From: Cryptomeria japonica
Lineage: Eukaryota > Streptophyta > Pinopsida > Cupressales > Cupressaceae
Assembly: GCF_030272615.1 (NCBI RefSeq)
Contig: NC_081410.1
Coordinates: forward strand, 123,683,640 to 123,747,639
Direction: 5' to 3'
Length of the DNA: 64,000 bases
The notes beneath the pieces are model-generated. The model was not told the origin of the DNA, did not search any database, and worked only from the letters and a program-made list of their open reading frames with translations. A program made the translations under genes and the position numbers. Shown in pieces: positions 37,640-49,200 of this stretch; the stretch's first letter is position 1, and each line of letters begins with the position of its first letter.

Positions 37640-38033
37640 ATGCCCAGGCTTTATTACAATATACTGAAAACAATCTCTTCAAGGGCATCTCTACCGCAGA
37701 GACTTAAATTCAATACTGTCTCTCGATGCCCTAGAAGCCCTCTTGACGAAAAAAGTCGCCATTTCTATGGCACAAAAAAACTCACATGTGAAGATGGTGG
37801 AACAAATTCTCTGTATTCTTCTCGAGCCTTTGTGAGGTCCTTATCACAATGTCCAATTAGGAAATTCAGTGCAGAGGCCAATTTGGAAGGGCCCAGAGAC
37901 AGTTTAGAATATGACGTGGTCATTGTGGGTGCAGGCCCTGCTGGGCTTTCTGCAGCTATCAGACTCAAGCAGATTTGTAGAGAGAAAAATAAGAATGTTT
38001 CGGTGTGTGTTGTGGAAAAAGGGGCAGAAGTGG
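37640..38033 (+). CDS. ETFQO: ETFQO exon 1 (mitochondrial ETF-ubiquinone oxidoreductase)
   Basis: The product passes electrons from electron-transfer flavoprotein to ubiquinone at the inner mitochondrial membrane, linking breakdown of branched-chain amino acids and related substrates to respiration. Exon 1 encodes 131 residues plus one base. Residues 1-85 are rich in R, S and K with few acids early, as expected of a mitochondrial targeting peptide. Residues 90-106 read [17 protein letters not shown], the FAD-binding Rossmann motif (GAGPAG at 97-102). [11 protein letters not shown] follows, as in plant ETFQO proteins. The ATG is the first in frame and precedes a plausible presequence. The donor G|GTACGT lies at 38034. 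Downstream FAD, quinone and 4Fe-4S domains are not in this exon. Confidence 0.9.
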
Positions 38034-39402
38034 GTACGTCTGTACATAGATTTTTTATTGTTTCTTGTTTTATCGTTGCGATTTTAGTTTTTAAGTTATA
38101 TAAAAGAATACTCAAAAATTGTGCCAAAGATGTAAAATTCTATGAATTTAAGAGCTATTTCAAATTTTGCTGCGTACGCAGAAAGATATGGGTATTATTA
38201 GAATTGACTTCCAATTCCTACATAGACAATGTCCATACCAAGCTCACCTCATTTTGTGGTATATTTTTTCCCTTCATAAATGTATCTTATTTTCATAAAA
38301 ATCAAACAATTTAGATAAACTGAGCAATATGATTGAAGGGAAATTCTCTCTTTACATAGAATCATTTTTTTTTTGGGTCAAATTAGCATTGCCAGAATTT
38401 TCCCAAAAGTCACTTTTGCCTTTGTAAATTTGGGTAGAATTCATGTAATTGTTATCTTATCTTGAATTTTTTAATGTGTTCAAATACAAATTGGGCGTAG
38501 GGCAATGCGTAGATGTAGGGCGGGTTAGATTAATTTTCTGGGAAATCTTTGGAGTCGATTGCAGTAAGACATTCCCATGAAATAGTGAAGTATTGAGCTG
38601 TCTCTATGGTTCTTCAGGACTAAGCATTCAAAGCCAGCTGTAAATATCGAGGATAAAGTTCACTCTGTAGAGACAACTCTATGGAAATTAAACTCCCCAT
38701 AGAAGCAGGCGCGTCAAACTTAGATCCCCTGTTTCAAGCGGCCGTTCAAAATCTCCCGCCTGGAAAACTGTTGCTCCTCATTTTGAGCAGAAGATCCCAA
38801 TTAATTATTCCTATTTTCTGGTTTCATGTGTTTCATGGGCTCGCCTTCATAAGAAAAATGAGAGCCATAGCTCCCTCTATGGGATTGGGTCTCGTGGAGG
38901 GAGCTACTGCTCGTATTCTTATTTCCCAGGAAGTCCCATGAAAACAAAACAGTAGGAAACCAGGAAATTTGTAGCATCTTCCTCTAAAAGGAGTTGCAAT
39001 GTTTAGGCAGGAGATTCTGAGCGGCTGATGAAGGAAGAGAATTGGAAATTTGCAGCATCTCCACCAGTATTTTAGTAATGACCTTACCAAGTAGTTTTCT
39101 ATCAAGATGTAAAATTTATTGTTTGATTTGTTTCTCTCAAAAATATAAGGTGATATTTTGAATGCAAATTCCTAATAAAAATAGTAGTAGAGCTGAAAAC
39201 TTCATCTCACACAACACTGTCATACTGCAAAATCTGTCTGATTTTTTATCTGTAGCCATCCACCAAGAAATTTTATAAGTGATCCTTCCGTGGGATCATT
39301 GTTGTTATTAACTATTAGGACTATCCATTTCCTATTACAATTCTTTCCATACACCAGGACTCTCAGGTACATGGGTCACATCCCCATCACTGTACTCACA
39401 TG

Positions 39403-39443
<41 letters not shown>

Positions 39444-40869
39444 CACACACACACACACAACACGCCCATATATACATATATGCGCCCAAGCTTGAATGGA
39501 TAGGTAAGGCTTTATTTATGACAATCTTGGTCAAAGGATTCAAACTTAAGAGGAACAAATTGAACAATATTTAAGCTAATTGACAGTGGAGTGTCATTGC
39601 TAAATTGAATTTTGGCTTCGCCATGACCTTAAAACAACTTTTTACCTTTATACCCATGTCTGTATATCACTATTACATGATTCATTAAGTACTTGGCGAG
39701 TCTCCTGGTTTCCAATTCCAAGCAATAGCCCTACCAGCATGTTTTGTAGACTCGATGACTCTAGCAAGTCTGGGTCAAGTTTTTAAATATTAAAAAAAAA
39801 TAAAATCTATATATCACACTTTTTAAAAATTCCTGAGTTAAAATGTGGCAATGCTGGTGTATATATTTGCATGAAAAAATCTATATAATTGCAACACTGA
39901 TGACAATTTCAAAGGATGACACTTCATAATCAGACACTTTTGAAGAGTTTTGAGGGAATTGAAATGTGAAGGATGGCCTTAACAACAAGAACGGCAACTT
40001 TAATGATGCATGAAGATGAAATAAAATGTATATTTGAAAGGTACTCTTTCAAAGGCTCAACAGATCAGTTTGATCTAAGGGATTGTTGAAAATTTGTCAT
40101 CATCATCATCATCATCTTCTATAAGTTGGATGTGCAATGCTAAGGTACAGGCTTTGGGAGTAACAGTTCTTATCTTGATTGGAGAGTTTAGCTATAGAGA
40201 AAAGTGCATATTCTTTATCATATCAAAACCCGAAAAAAGTTTCTGTTTTTTTGCTCTACATCTAATCCTTGTCGATAGTTTTGTTTAACCCCACCATCAT
40301 TCAAATATGATACATTATCGGCTAATTTCCCAGCATCTCCAGGTAAGTGCTTCACAGTAGTAGGATTCAAATGTGAAAGTTATTGCTGGAAGCAAACAGA
40401 ATTGTTGGGAATCAAAGAGAACAGTCCAGTGGTTCTGTTTGTGATAAAGATCTCATTCCATGTTCAAAAGAACTTCATCACTAATCTGATTAAATATATA
40501 TATATATATTTTTAAGTATATAGGAAGCATATTAAGTGTTGGTAGTAAAGTATAAGAAGGTAAACGAGATGAGTGTCTAGTTTGCCTCGCTGCATAGCTT
40601 TCATATCTAAAAGATGTTATATGGCTGGCTCGGTGCAGTGGTTCCTGCCTTATATTTTTCGTTTTCACAATATCATTGATTCTTTATGCTTGATGCATTA
40701 ATGAAATATCTATTTAGCAAAAAATAAGCTGTACTTTCCATCCTTTTGTATTTCAGTTAAAAGCATTTGATCTATGTTGGAAGCATTTAATCAAGGCTGT
40801 AGAATGGGCTGAAATGTTGTGTCCACGATATTCTATAACCTCTTTGATCACAAGTTGTTTTGTTTGCAG
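38034..40869 (+). other. ETFQO: ETFQO intron 1
   Basis: A 2.84-kb intron with donor GTACGT and acceptor TTTGCAG, phase 1 on both sides. It contains a (TC)n(AC)n microsatellite at 39411-39459, a CAT run at 40098-40116 and a short TA run near 40494-40509. No nested element was recognised. Confidence 0.85.
39411..39459. repeat. (TC)n(AC)n compound microsatellite in intron 1
   Basis: Fifteen TC units (39411-39440) are followed after one unit by about nine AC units (39442-39459). Confidence 0.95.
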
Positions 40870-40946
40870 GTGCCCACATACTATCAGGCAATGTTTTTGA
40901 ACCTCGTGCCTTAGATGAGCTTATCCCAGACTGGAAAGAACAGGGG
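40870..40946 (+). CDS. ETFQO: ETFQO exon 2
   Basis: Joined to exon 1 across a phase-1 junction, this 77-bp exon completes the glycine codon and encodes AHILSGNVFEPRALDELIP then DWKEQG. The family continues the FAD-binding region in exactly this way, with NVFEPRALDEL conserved in plants. The acceptor is TTTGCAG|GT and the donor GGG|GTATAG at 40947. The combined length of both exons is 471 bases, an exact multiple of three, so exon 2 ends in phase 0. Reading past the donor meets TAG at once, which supports the junction. Confidence 0.88.
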
Positions 40947-43189
40947 GTATAGAATTCAAACACATATGAAACAATCTGCATTTTTATGTTATACTTGTTG
41001 GCATTTCAATATATCATGTTGAAGTAACCTAATCAACATAGTTTTTTCCAATATAAATGGCACTTAAGTTCTTACAATTTCATGCATGTACAACTAATTT
41101 TTTTAATTTTGAGAAATTCTTCATATGGTACTTCATTATGATACAGAAAGCAATTGAAATAAGTGGCCTGTTTGGGCAACCAAAAGCCTGACCAGGGGTC
41201 TTTTATCTTCACATTCAACGAAATTAGAACCTTGGTGGGCTCTATGTGAGCCAAGTATCATCACAAGTTGAGTCATGGCAAGTTGACACTAATATTTTTT
41301 TTAGGATAATATGGAAGGGATGAATGTAATGGTGAAGGAATAGTTGTTAAATTAGTAAATATTTCAAAATTAGTATCTTTTTGTGTAGTTGCCCTGAAGA
41401 AAAGGAAAAAATGACCTCTAAACATGACCAATTGTGATACTTGATCATTTTCACCCATTTGTGTTTTCCCTTTGTAAAGACAGAATGTGATGCTTTCCTT
41501 TATAAAATAACAATAAAACACAACGGAAATACCTTTAGTAAGTGAAGACCGTTGGCGTATAAATGTTTATTAACATTTGATCTAGAAAGTCAATCCTAGA
41601 GGTTTTTGAAAGTCCAAAGCACATTGCTTAAGGGACAAATAATGCGCTTTTCTTTTCAAACACATTTATAATGATAGCCAGGTGTTTATACAATAGTTCT
41701 TTGAGCTTGGAGCTAGTGGAAACAAATATTACTTTAATTTATACAAGAACTTGTGGGATCACAAACATGTTGGTTGATAAGTGTTAGCATTTTAATTTAT
41801 CTCTTTCAAGACAACTCAAACTAGAATAATATGTATTGTAGAACCATTAATCAAATTATAAGTGGAAGCTCCTTGAGATCTAACTAAATGTAAAACCAGT
41901 AAAATTTACAAGTATGCACACTATACAAGATTTCATGGGAGTTCTGCATAAAATATCTAACATACCATGCTTTTGTCTCAAATGCAAGCACTGGATTGTC
42001 AACAGTCAAGACCTATTATGAGATTTTTAGATCAAGGAGAATAAACAGTTCAATCACAAATGAGCACAACTTTATTTTTGCAAAAGTAGAGACCAGTATT
42101 CAGCAAACAAAATTTTGATGGAATAACACTAACGAATGCTTAGCTATTGGCTAATTAAAAGATCATTGTTGGTGTGAAAGGGGTATTGTATCTAGTGTTT
42201 TACCTTTTGGGCTCGATACCTAGGTCCTAATCACACATGTTAAGCTTACATAGGGAACACATACGAAATTTACCACTTTTAGTGGATAGTTATCACTTTT
42301 CCACCTTAAGTGTATGACAAGTTATCACTTTATGTCTCAAGTCATAAGAGTAAGACACGTCATAATCTTATGCCATCCTATGTTCACACGGCTTTGTAGT
42401 GCAAGTCAAAATTGGAGCTTGTTGGTGCAAATCTAAGTTCACCATTGGATTCAAAAGGTTCCAGAAAGTTAGTTTTGCCTTTTTTTTGTCCAAATTGGAC
42501 ACCAGAGGCCAAATCTAGGAGGTTTTGAACTTGGGAGGTGGTTGCTAGATCCAAGAGGTAGCTGCCATTTCTAAGCATTTTGGGCCAAAATCGACCCTGC
42601 CTCGCCATTGCACTAAAAAGGCCCAGGAACTGCAAGATCGATTGTCAAATTGTCAAAATTGTAGCAGACCACTCAGAGCTTGAAGAAAAAAATTGCCTAC
42701 TTGGCCTTGTTCATATGACCATACGACCATACGACCATCATAATTGTATGCATTAGAAAAATCATTTAGGCTTGCGTAGTATGGTATAGTTAGATTTTTT
42801 TAACAAAAAATATTTATTTCTATTTTAAAAAAAAAACATTTCTGAATTCTTATTTTTTTGTGCAATGGGTACAGTGACATAGGCTTGCCCCTCTAGCTCC
42901 TTTTACATTGTGGTAGTGGGATACCACAAAGTACCGTTTTCATGGGTGAAGGCGACATGGCATGCATTGTTGCAGCCACGTGGCTGCCTTGGTCGAATTT
43001 CCAAATATACTGCCTAGCTTGGAATAATCCGATTGAAAAGATGAATATTTTGGTAGAAGTAGATTGTATCAACAACATTTTATTCAAGCAATAAGAGGAA
43101 TATTCCAAAAAATATTCTAGGCGCATGACATAACCGTCAATAAAGGCTAATTTTCTTTTGCCCCCTTCTCTATCTATATTTATAGGCAA
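40947..43189 (+). other. ETFQO: Start of ETFQO intron 2, no further exon seen
   Basis: No sequence resembling the next conserved ETFQO block (an APIRVPV-like start) was found here. The stretch is AT-rich with only short frames. At 42168 TGTTGGTGTGAAAGG briefly resembles the start of the local Copia LTR family but does not extend. Confidence 0.5.
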
Positions 43190-44207
43190 TATTCAAACAG
43201 CGATAACTTGGGTTCATGTCCTCCTTTTGCGAGCATTTTTTTTTTGATTTGGGGTAAAATTTTGTGCTCTTCACAGTGGTGCAATTGGTTTTTGATTTTG
43301 GTGCCTTGTTTTTCTAGAAATTACAGATTCTTATAGGCGTTGTTGAACAATCTTCATTTTGGAAACTTTTGGGGCTTTGTTCGAGCTCTATGGTAATAAT
43401 TTTGGGTGGCATTTTGTTTTGAAAGTGCATGATTTTTTTTTGTATTTTGCAATGGTGTGATCTGTTTGATCCCATTTTGTTTAAAAAATTGTACTTTGAG
43501 CATTTGGCCAAATTTGGCATCTATATGTACCAAGATCAAGTTTAGTTGCTATCTCTAAATTCATAGAGAATAAAGTGCCAAATCATATTTTTCTGGAGGG
43601 GATCCTTGATTGAGTAATTTGGGGGGTGGTGGTGTAATCTTGTAGTGGTTGATTGCATTCTTTTGCTTGTTTTTGTGTTCAAACAATGGGGAAATCTAAA
43701 ATTGAACTCCTAACACCATATAATTATGCATCATGGAGAAAATCAGTATGAAATTATTTTAGGGGAAAGTGAGATTTTGGCTATCTCAAGGAAGCGATTT
43801 CTCAACCAACTGATCCTAATGCATTAACAAGATGGGAGATTGAATGTGAGAAGACACTTGGATGTATATGTTCATTAGTCTTATTTGATTTGTAGTTTCA
43901 TATTGGATCATGTAAAACATTGAGGAAGCTTGGGAGACTCTTGAAAAACTGTATGGTAAGATTGATAAGATTAGGGCATATCAGATTGATAATGATTTGA
44001 TGAATCTTCAGTTAAAAGGCTTTGACCACATCCAAGACTACATGTCCAAAATCAAGCAATTAAAAACTCAACTAGAGGATTGCAATAGTGAAAAAGAGGA
44101 TTTACAATTCATTCTTAATGTGTTGACCAAGCTTGGGCCTGAGTATTTAGTGTTTGTTTCTGGGTATCATACCCATCAACTTTTTTATGAGAGCATCATA
44201 TGTTGAT
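43190..44207 (+). pseudogene. Copia relic, left part: leader and gag start
   Basis: The leader (43190-43685) aligns by eye with 45650-46268 of the intact Copia: GTGCTCTTCACAGTGGTG against GTGATCTTCGCAGTGGTG, then a shared TTGATTGAGT and G-run. Gag starts at the ATG at 43686 (MGKSKIELLTPYNYASW) and continues through a frameshift near 43930 to YHTHQLF at about 44185. It is cut at 44207 by the element starting TGTAATGTCCCC. The interrupted gag resumes at 58586. Confidence 0.8.
44203..44207. repeat. TSD of middle-layer element, left copy
   Basis: TTGAT lies immediately before the TG start at 44208 and is repeated at 58586-58590. Confidence 0.75.
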
Positions 44208-44301
44208 TGTAATGTCCCCAAATTAGTGTTACCCAATTTCTGCCATAATTGAAGTGGGGTAGGGGTTAGAGATACTTGTTACTTTGACTAAAACTCTGCA
44301 A

Positions 44302-44306
44302 GTAAG
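44302..44306. repeat. TSD of intact Copia, left copy
   Basis: GTAAG before the 5' LTR is repeated at 51054-51058 after the 3' LTR. Confidence 0.9.
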
Positions 44307-44754
44307 TGTTGGTGTAAATAAATATTCATTTTGGATATTATTACACTTACTTAAGTTAACTTAGGATAATGCATCTCTTCGTAGTTTGGATTTGAGACAC
44401 TTAGGGAAGTGTGCACTTAGGGATAGAGCTTGTAGGAGAAATTCCACCTTTTGTGGTCTTATTTTGCTGTTACACTCCACATTCGGTGGGTCATCCACCT
44501 CTTGTGGAATATTATATTATTTCTCCTACCTACCCTTAGTATTTCTTACCTACCCTTGTTTCTCATTGAGCCACATGTCATATTTGTGTGCTCATACATC
44601 CATATGGCCTTGCCTATATAAGCAGGCCTCTATTCATTGTATTGGAAAATCCAGCTGATCATTTTGCATATTGATGAGAATACAATTTGTTCTTGTCATT
44701 CTATTGTCTCTTTTATGCTTTTCATTGTGCCCTTGATCTTGGCAAAATCCTACA
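44307..44754 (+). repeat. 5' LTR of recent Copia
   Basis: The 448-bp LTR begins TGTTGGTG and ends CCTACA. TATATAAG at 44615 is the likely TATA box. Differences from the 3' LTR were noted at three sites, all transitions (GCCTCTATT/GCCTTTATT, CAGCTGATC/CAGTTGATC, ATACAATTTG/ATACAGTTTG). Confidence 0.95.
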
Positions 44755-44767
44755 TGGTATCAGAGCT
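44755..44767 (+). other. Primer-binding site, initiator Met tRNA
   Basis: TGGTATCAGAGCT directly follows the LTR. It is the standard plant Copia primer site complementary to the 3' end of initiator-Met tRNA. Confidence 0.95.
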
Positions 44768-46268
44768 ATTGGGGCTTCATTGATCGGTTTTTGGAGACAT
44801 TGTGGAAGGCTTCTATTTTCGGATTTGGGGATCTTCATTTTTTGGGGGCATCATACAACGATTTGGACATCACCGTTGAATCCGGGAGGCCGTTTCCATA
44901 AATTTCGACTATAAAGTCGACCTATTTTGGTGAGAAATTTTTTTTCCCCATCTTGGCTATTATCGTACGGATTTCGAATTTTTTTTTTTTTTTAAATAAA
45001 AATTTATTTTTCAAAAAAAAAAAAATGAAAAATTGAAAAATTTCAAAAAAAAAAGGCAAAAAGTTTTTTTGGGGGTCCGCAGACCCCCCCGCTGTACGAG
45101 TGTTGCAGGTACCTGCTGTCGGAGCGTACCTGTCCGCCGCCGCCCGCGCTGGTACCTGCCAAGATCCGTGCCGCCGCCACTGCAGTGTACACTCCGGAGC
45201 CCGACGCAGCCGCAGACCGCCGAGTCCTGCCGCTGCTGCTGTGTCTCCTTCGGTTACTGCAGCCCCCTCCCGCTGGCCGCCTCGGTTCCTAGCCTGCCGC
45301 GCTCGTCTACCCAGTGCCGCCGCCGCCGGCCAAAGACCTCTAGCGCCGCCCAGTCGACCTCGACTGCCACGTGGAGCCCAGTCAGCCCCCGGGACCCCGC
45401 CACGCGGCACACATGGCATACCTCCGTACGCCACGTCACCCACGCAACACAGATCATCCGTACAGTGCCACGTCATCATCCGTATTGCACAGTCATCTGC
45501 CCAGTCAGCAGTCCGTACAGTATGGACGCCCAGTCAGCAGGGAGGCGAAGTTTTTGCGACGGTCATACGGCCGTCACATTTAACACAATGACTTGCTGAC
45601 GTCAGCGCCACATCAGCACTTTTTGAAATTTTTTTTGACCCCTCTCCATTGGACTTTTCAGTTTTGCAGTCCAACTTTGAAAGGCCATATCTTGCTCATT
45701 TTTGCTCCTTTTTTGGTGCAATTTTTTTTTGAAATGGGCTAAAATTTCGTGATCTTCGCAGTGGTGTGGTTATTTTCTGATTTTGGTGCACAGGTTTTTC
45801 GGAATTTTCGGATTCTCTCAGCTATACCTGTCTAATCCTCAATTCTGCAACTTCAAAGGCCTCGTTTGAGCTCATACGACCTCCTTTTTTCAGGTGCCAT
45901 TTTTTTTGAAAGTGCTTATTTTTTCGTCTACTTTCATAATCTATGATCAGATTTCAGAGATTTTGAGTGGACATTGTACTTTCAGATATTGGTCTTATTT
46001 GGCCTATTAGGTAATTGTAAATTGCTTGGATCTTAGTTAGATCTCTTGCATTATCAGTTTGAGACTCTTTTGGCCTTATTGAGGCAGTTGTAAAATTGTA
46101 AATCAGAAGTCCACTTTGCTGTTTTTTTGCAAGTGGCCCATTGTATATGCACTACTTATAAAGTGCCCAAATCATCACATTGGGGGGGGGGGGTCTTTGA
46201 TTGAGTGAATTTGGGGGGGTGTCTTGTGTGATTGTGCCTCTCTTTGTGCTCTTTCCATTTTTGTTGCA
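44768..46268 (+). other. Copia leader with a GC-rich island
   Basis: A 1.5-kb untranslated leader lies between primer site and gag. It passes through a T/A homopolymer zone (about 44935-45060), then a strongly GC-rich block (about 45075-45600, full of CCG and GCC words), and returns to AT-rich sequence shared with the relic at 43190. Two G-runs (46182-46191 and 46211-46217) lie just before the start codon. Long frames in the GC block exist on both strands and look like a composition effect. Confidence 0.75.
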
Positions 46269-49200
46269 ATGAGTCCTAATAAATTTCCACCATTAACTCC
46301 ACATAATTATGCATCATGGAAAATTAAAGTATGGAGTAAATTAATGGAAAAGGGTCTCACACACTACATAGATGGAACAATAACAGCACCACTTGATCCT
46401 AAGGCTGATCCAAATGCTCAATTAGAATGGCTCACAAAGAATTGCATGGCTCTTGGAACTTTACGCAAGTATGTATTAGATGACTTCATTTTTCACATTG
46501 AGAAGTGTAAAACAATCAAAGAGGCTTGGGATATGTTTAAAAAATTATATGGACAAGTTGATGAAATCAGAGGCTATCAGATTGACAATGAGCTCACCAA
46601 CTTGGATCCCAAGAGTTTTGATACAATCCAAGATTATGTCACCAAAGCAAATGAGCTAAGAGCAAAGCTTAAGGATTGTGGAATTGACAAAAAGGATGCT
46701 CAATTAATATTCAACTTGTTGGATAAGCTTGCACCAAAATATGCAGCATTTGTGTCTAGCTTCCAAACTCATCGTTTGACAGTGGGGAGTTCTTATGTTA
46801 TGCCTTCATTTGATGCTTTCACAGAAATGTTGATATTGGAACAAACTAAGTTGTTGAACATGGGGTTTCTCAAGTCTTCAAAGTCCAAGGCTTTGGTAGC
46901 AAATCAAGGAAATCAAGGAAGTCAAGGCAAAGATTCCAACAAGAAGAAGAAGCACTCTAAGTCTAAGCCACACCAGGAAAAAGGACAATCATCCTCTCCA
47001 TCACAAGGCGATTTTTCATCCTCTTCCAAGAAGGGGACACCACCTAAGAAGGATAAACCAACTTGTGCATATTGCAAGAAGTATGGTCATGATGAGCATC
47101 GATGCCACGCAAAACAAGCTGATGAGTTAACCAATCTTCTCAAGAAAAACAACATCAACTTGCCATCCGTCTACACAAAGAAGGATTCATCTCCTTCCTC
47201 TTCCTCACAGTCTAAGGGAAAAGGGCAAGCATTTGTGGCTAAAACAGGTTCTTCACAGCAATGGATACTTGACTCGGGTGCCTCCTATCACATGGGTACT
47301 ACAAAGGAGCAGTTTTCTTGATTGGAGCCATCTAAGGTACCTCACATTTACATAGGTGATGATACACAAGTAGAGGTTGAAGGGAAAGGTTCAGTTGACA
47401 TGGATGATGGAACATTTGAGAATGTTCTCTATGTTCCTAACTTGTCTACCAACCTTCTCTCCATCTACCAAATCACTCACTATGGGAATGGGAAAAAGGT
47501 TGAGTTTACACCAGATTTAGTTGTGGTAAAGGAACTTGATGATGATGCCTTGGTAGCAGTGGGACAAGTCAATGACAATTCAAGGCTTTATTCATTCTCC
47601 CATTTTGTGCCAATTTCACCTTCTAGGGCCTTGCTTACTCATTCAAATTCAGAAAGTAAGCTATGGCATGAGCGGTTTGGTTACCTCAACTACCGCTATC
47701 TTCAACAGCTAAGCACTAAAGACATGGTCACAGGTCTACCTCGAATCAGTTTTTCAGAGGGTGTATGTTCAGGTTGTTCCATGGGCAAGCATCCCGAAGA
47801 GAAGTTTGATAAAGGGAAAGCTTGGAGAGCTTTGGAAGTTCTTCAACTTGTTCACAGTGATGTAGCAGGTCCATTTCCAGCACCTTCATTTAGTAAGGCC
47901 CGCTATGTTCTCACCTTCATTGATGACTACTCCCGCTTCACTTGGGTCTACTTTCTCATTCATAAGAGTGAAGTATTTGACAGATTTCAGGACTTCAAGA
48001 CTTGTGTGGAGAAGCAATCAGGGAAAGTTGTCAAGATTCTTCGCACAGATAATGGAAAGGAATATGTGAACAAGAGACTTGAGGATTTTTGTACATTTGA
48101 GGAGATTGATTTTCAGCATTCTGTTGCATACACTCCACAATAGAACGGGGTTGCAGAACACAAGAATAGAACTCTCAAAGAAATGGCTAGCTGTATGATA
48201 CATGCACGTTCTCTTGATCTCGCCTTTTGCGCAGAGGCTATCAGTTGTGCCACACACATCCAGAATCGGGTTCCTCACAAAGCTTTGCAAGGTATTACTC
48301 CTTTTGAAGCTTGGGCTGGTAGGAAACCGATTGTGAGACATTTCAGAGTCTTTGGGTGTCCAGCATGGGCTCGCATACCTCCGCAGAAACGCAAGGCATT
48401 GGAACCACAGAGTTGGCCTTGCATATTTGTTGGATATCCTGAGGGTGTTAAGGCATACAGGTTGATGGATCCAGAGACACATGAGGTATTCATTGAGAGG
48501 AGTGTTCACTTTGAGGAAAGCTCTCCTAGCTTGGCCTTTCTACCTCCTCCTTCCTCAATTGTGGATAGTGATGTTAGTGATTCAAATGATGAGACTCCCT
48601 CAACTCCGACTCGCAGGGCTACACCTCCGCAGGGTCCACTTGCAGTTGAGGAGCCTCGTTCTCCACCTCCACTTAGACCTCGTTGGGCTCAACAGACACT
48701 TGAGTCCGCGGGTTCTCTTGTTGGGGATCCTTCAGATACACAGAGAACTCGATCACAACATCAGGATCTTCCACATGCATTCATTGCTACCGCTTTCGAT
48801 CCACAAAGATTTAGGGAAGCATCAGGGGTTCCTGAGTGGGACCAAGCTATGGAGGAAGAGTATAATTCCTTGATGAGGAACAACACATGGGATCTAGTCC
48901 ATCTCCCTAAGGGGAGAAAGATGGTTCGATGTAAGTGGATCTATCGGACCAAGTTTGCAGCGGATGGTAGTGTGGATAAGTATAAGGCTCGGCTTGTTGC
49001 GAAAGGTTTCTCACAGGTTGCAAGTGTTGACTATACTGAGACCTTTGCACCCATAGCCAAGATGAACTCCATTCGTTGACACTTGCTATTGCTGCAGCTC
49101 ATGGTTGGGCTGTACATCAGATGGATGTGAAGAGTGCTTTTCTTCATGATGATCTTGATGAGGAGATTTATATGGAGTAGACACAGGGTTTCATCCAGGA

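Noticed and set aside
38681-39105. Frames of 86-90 codons on both strands in ETFQO intron 1.
   Set aside because: They do not match any ETFQO segment, overlap on both strands and lie inside a phase-consistent intron.
40620-40655. A GGCTCGGTGCAGTGGTTCC segment resembling the start of a primate Alu repeat.
   Set aside because: The match is short, the sequence is plant nuclear DNA, and no SINE promoter boxes or tail are present.
42168-42200. TGTTGGTGTGAAAGG as a possible 5' LTR start for the Copia relic at 43190.
   Set aside because: Similarity to the family LTR stops after about ten bases and no primer site follows at the expected distance.
44922-45599. Long overlapping frames on both strands in the GC-rich leader (up to 188 codons).
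   Set aside because: Their length follows from low stop-codon frequency in GC-rich DNA. Both strands and several frames are open together, and none has a recognisable motif.
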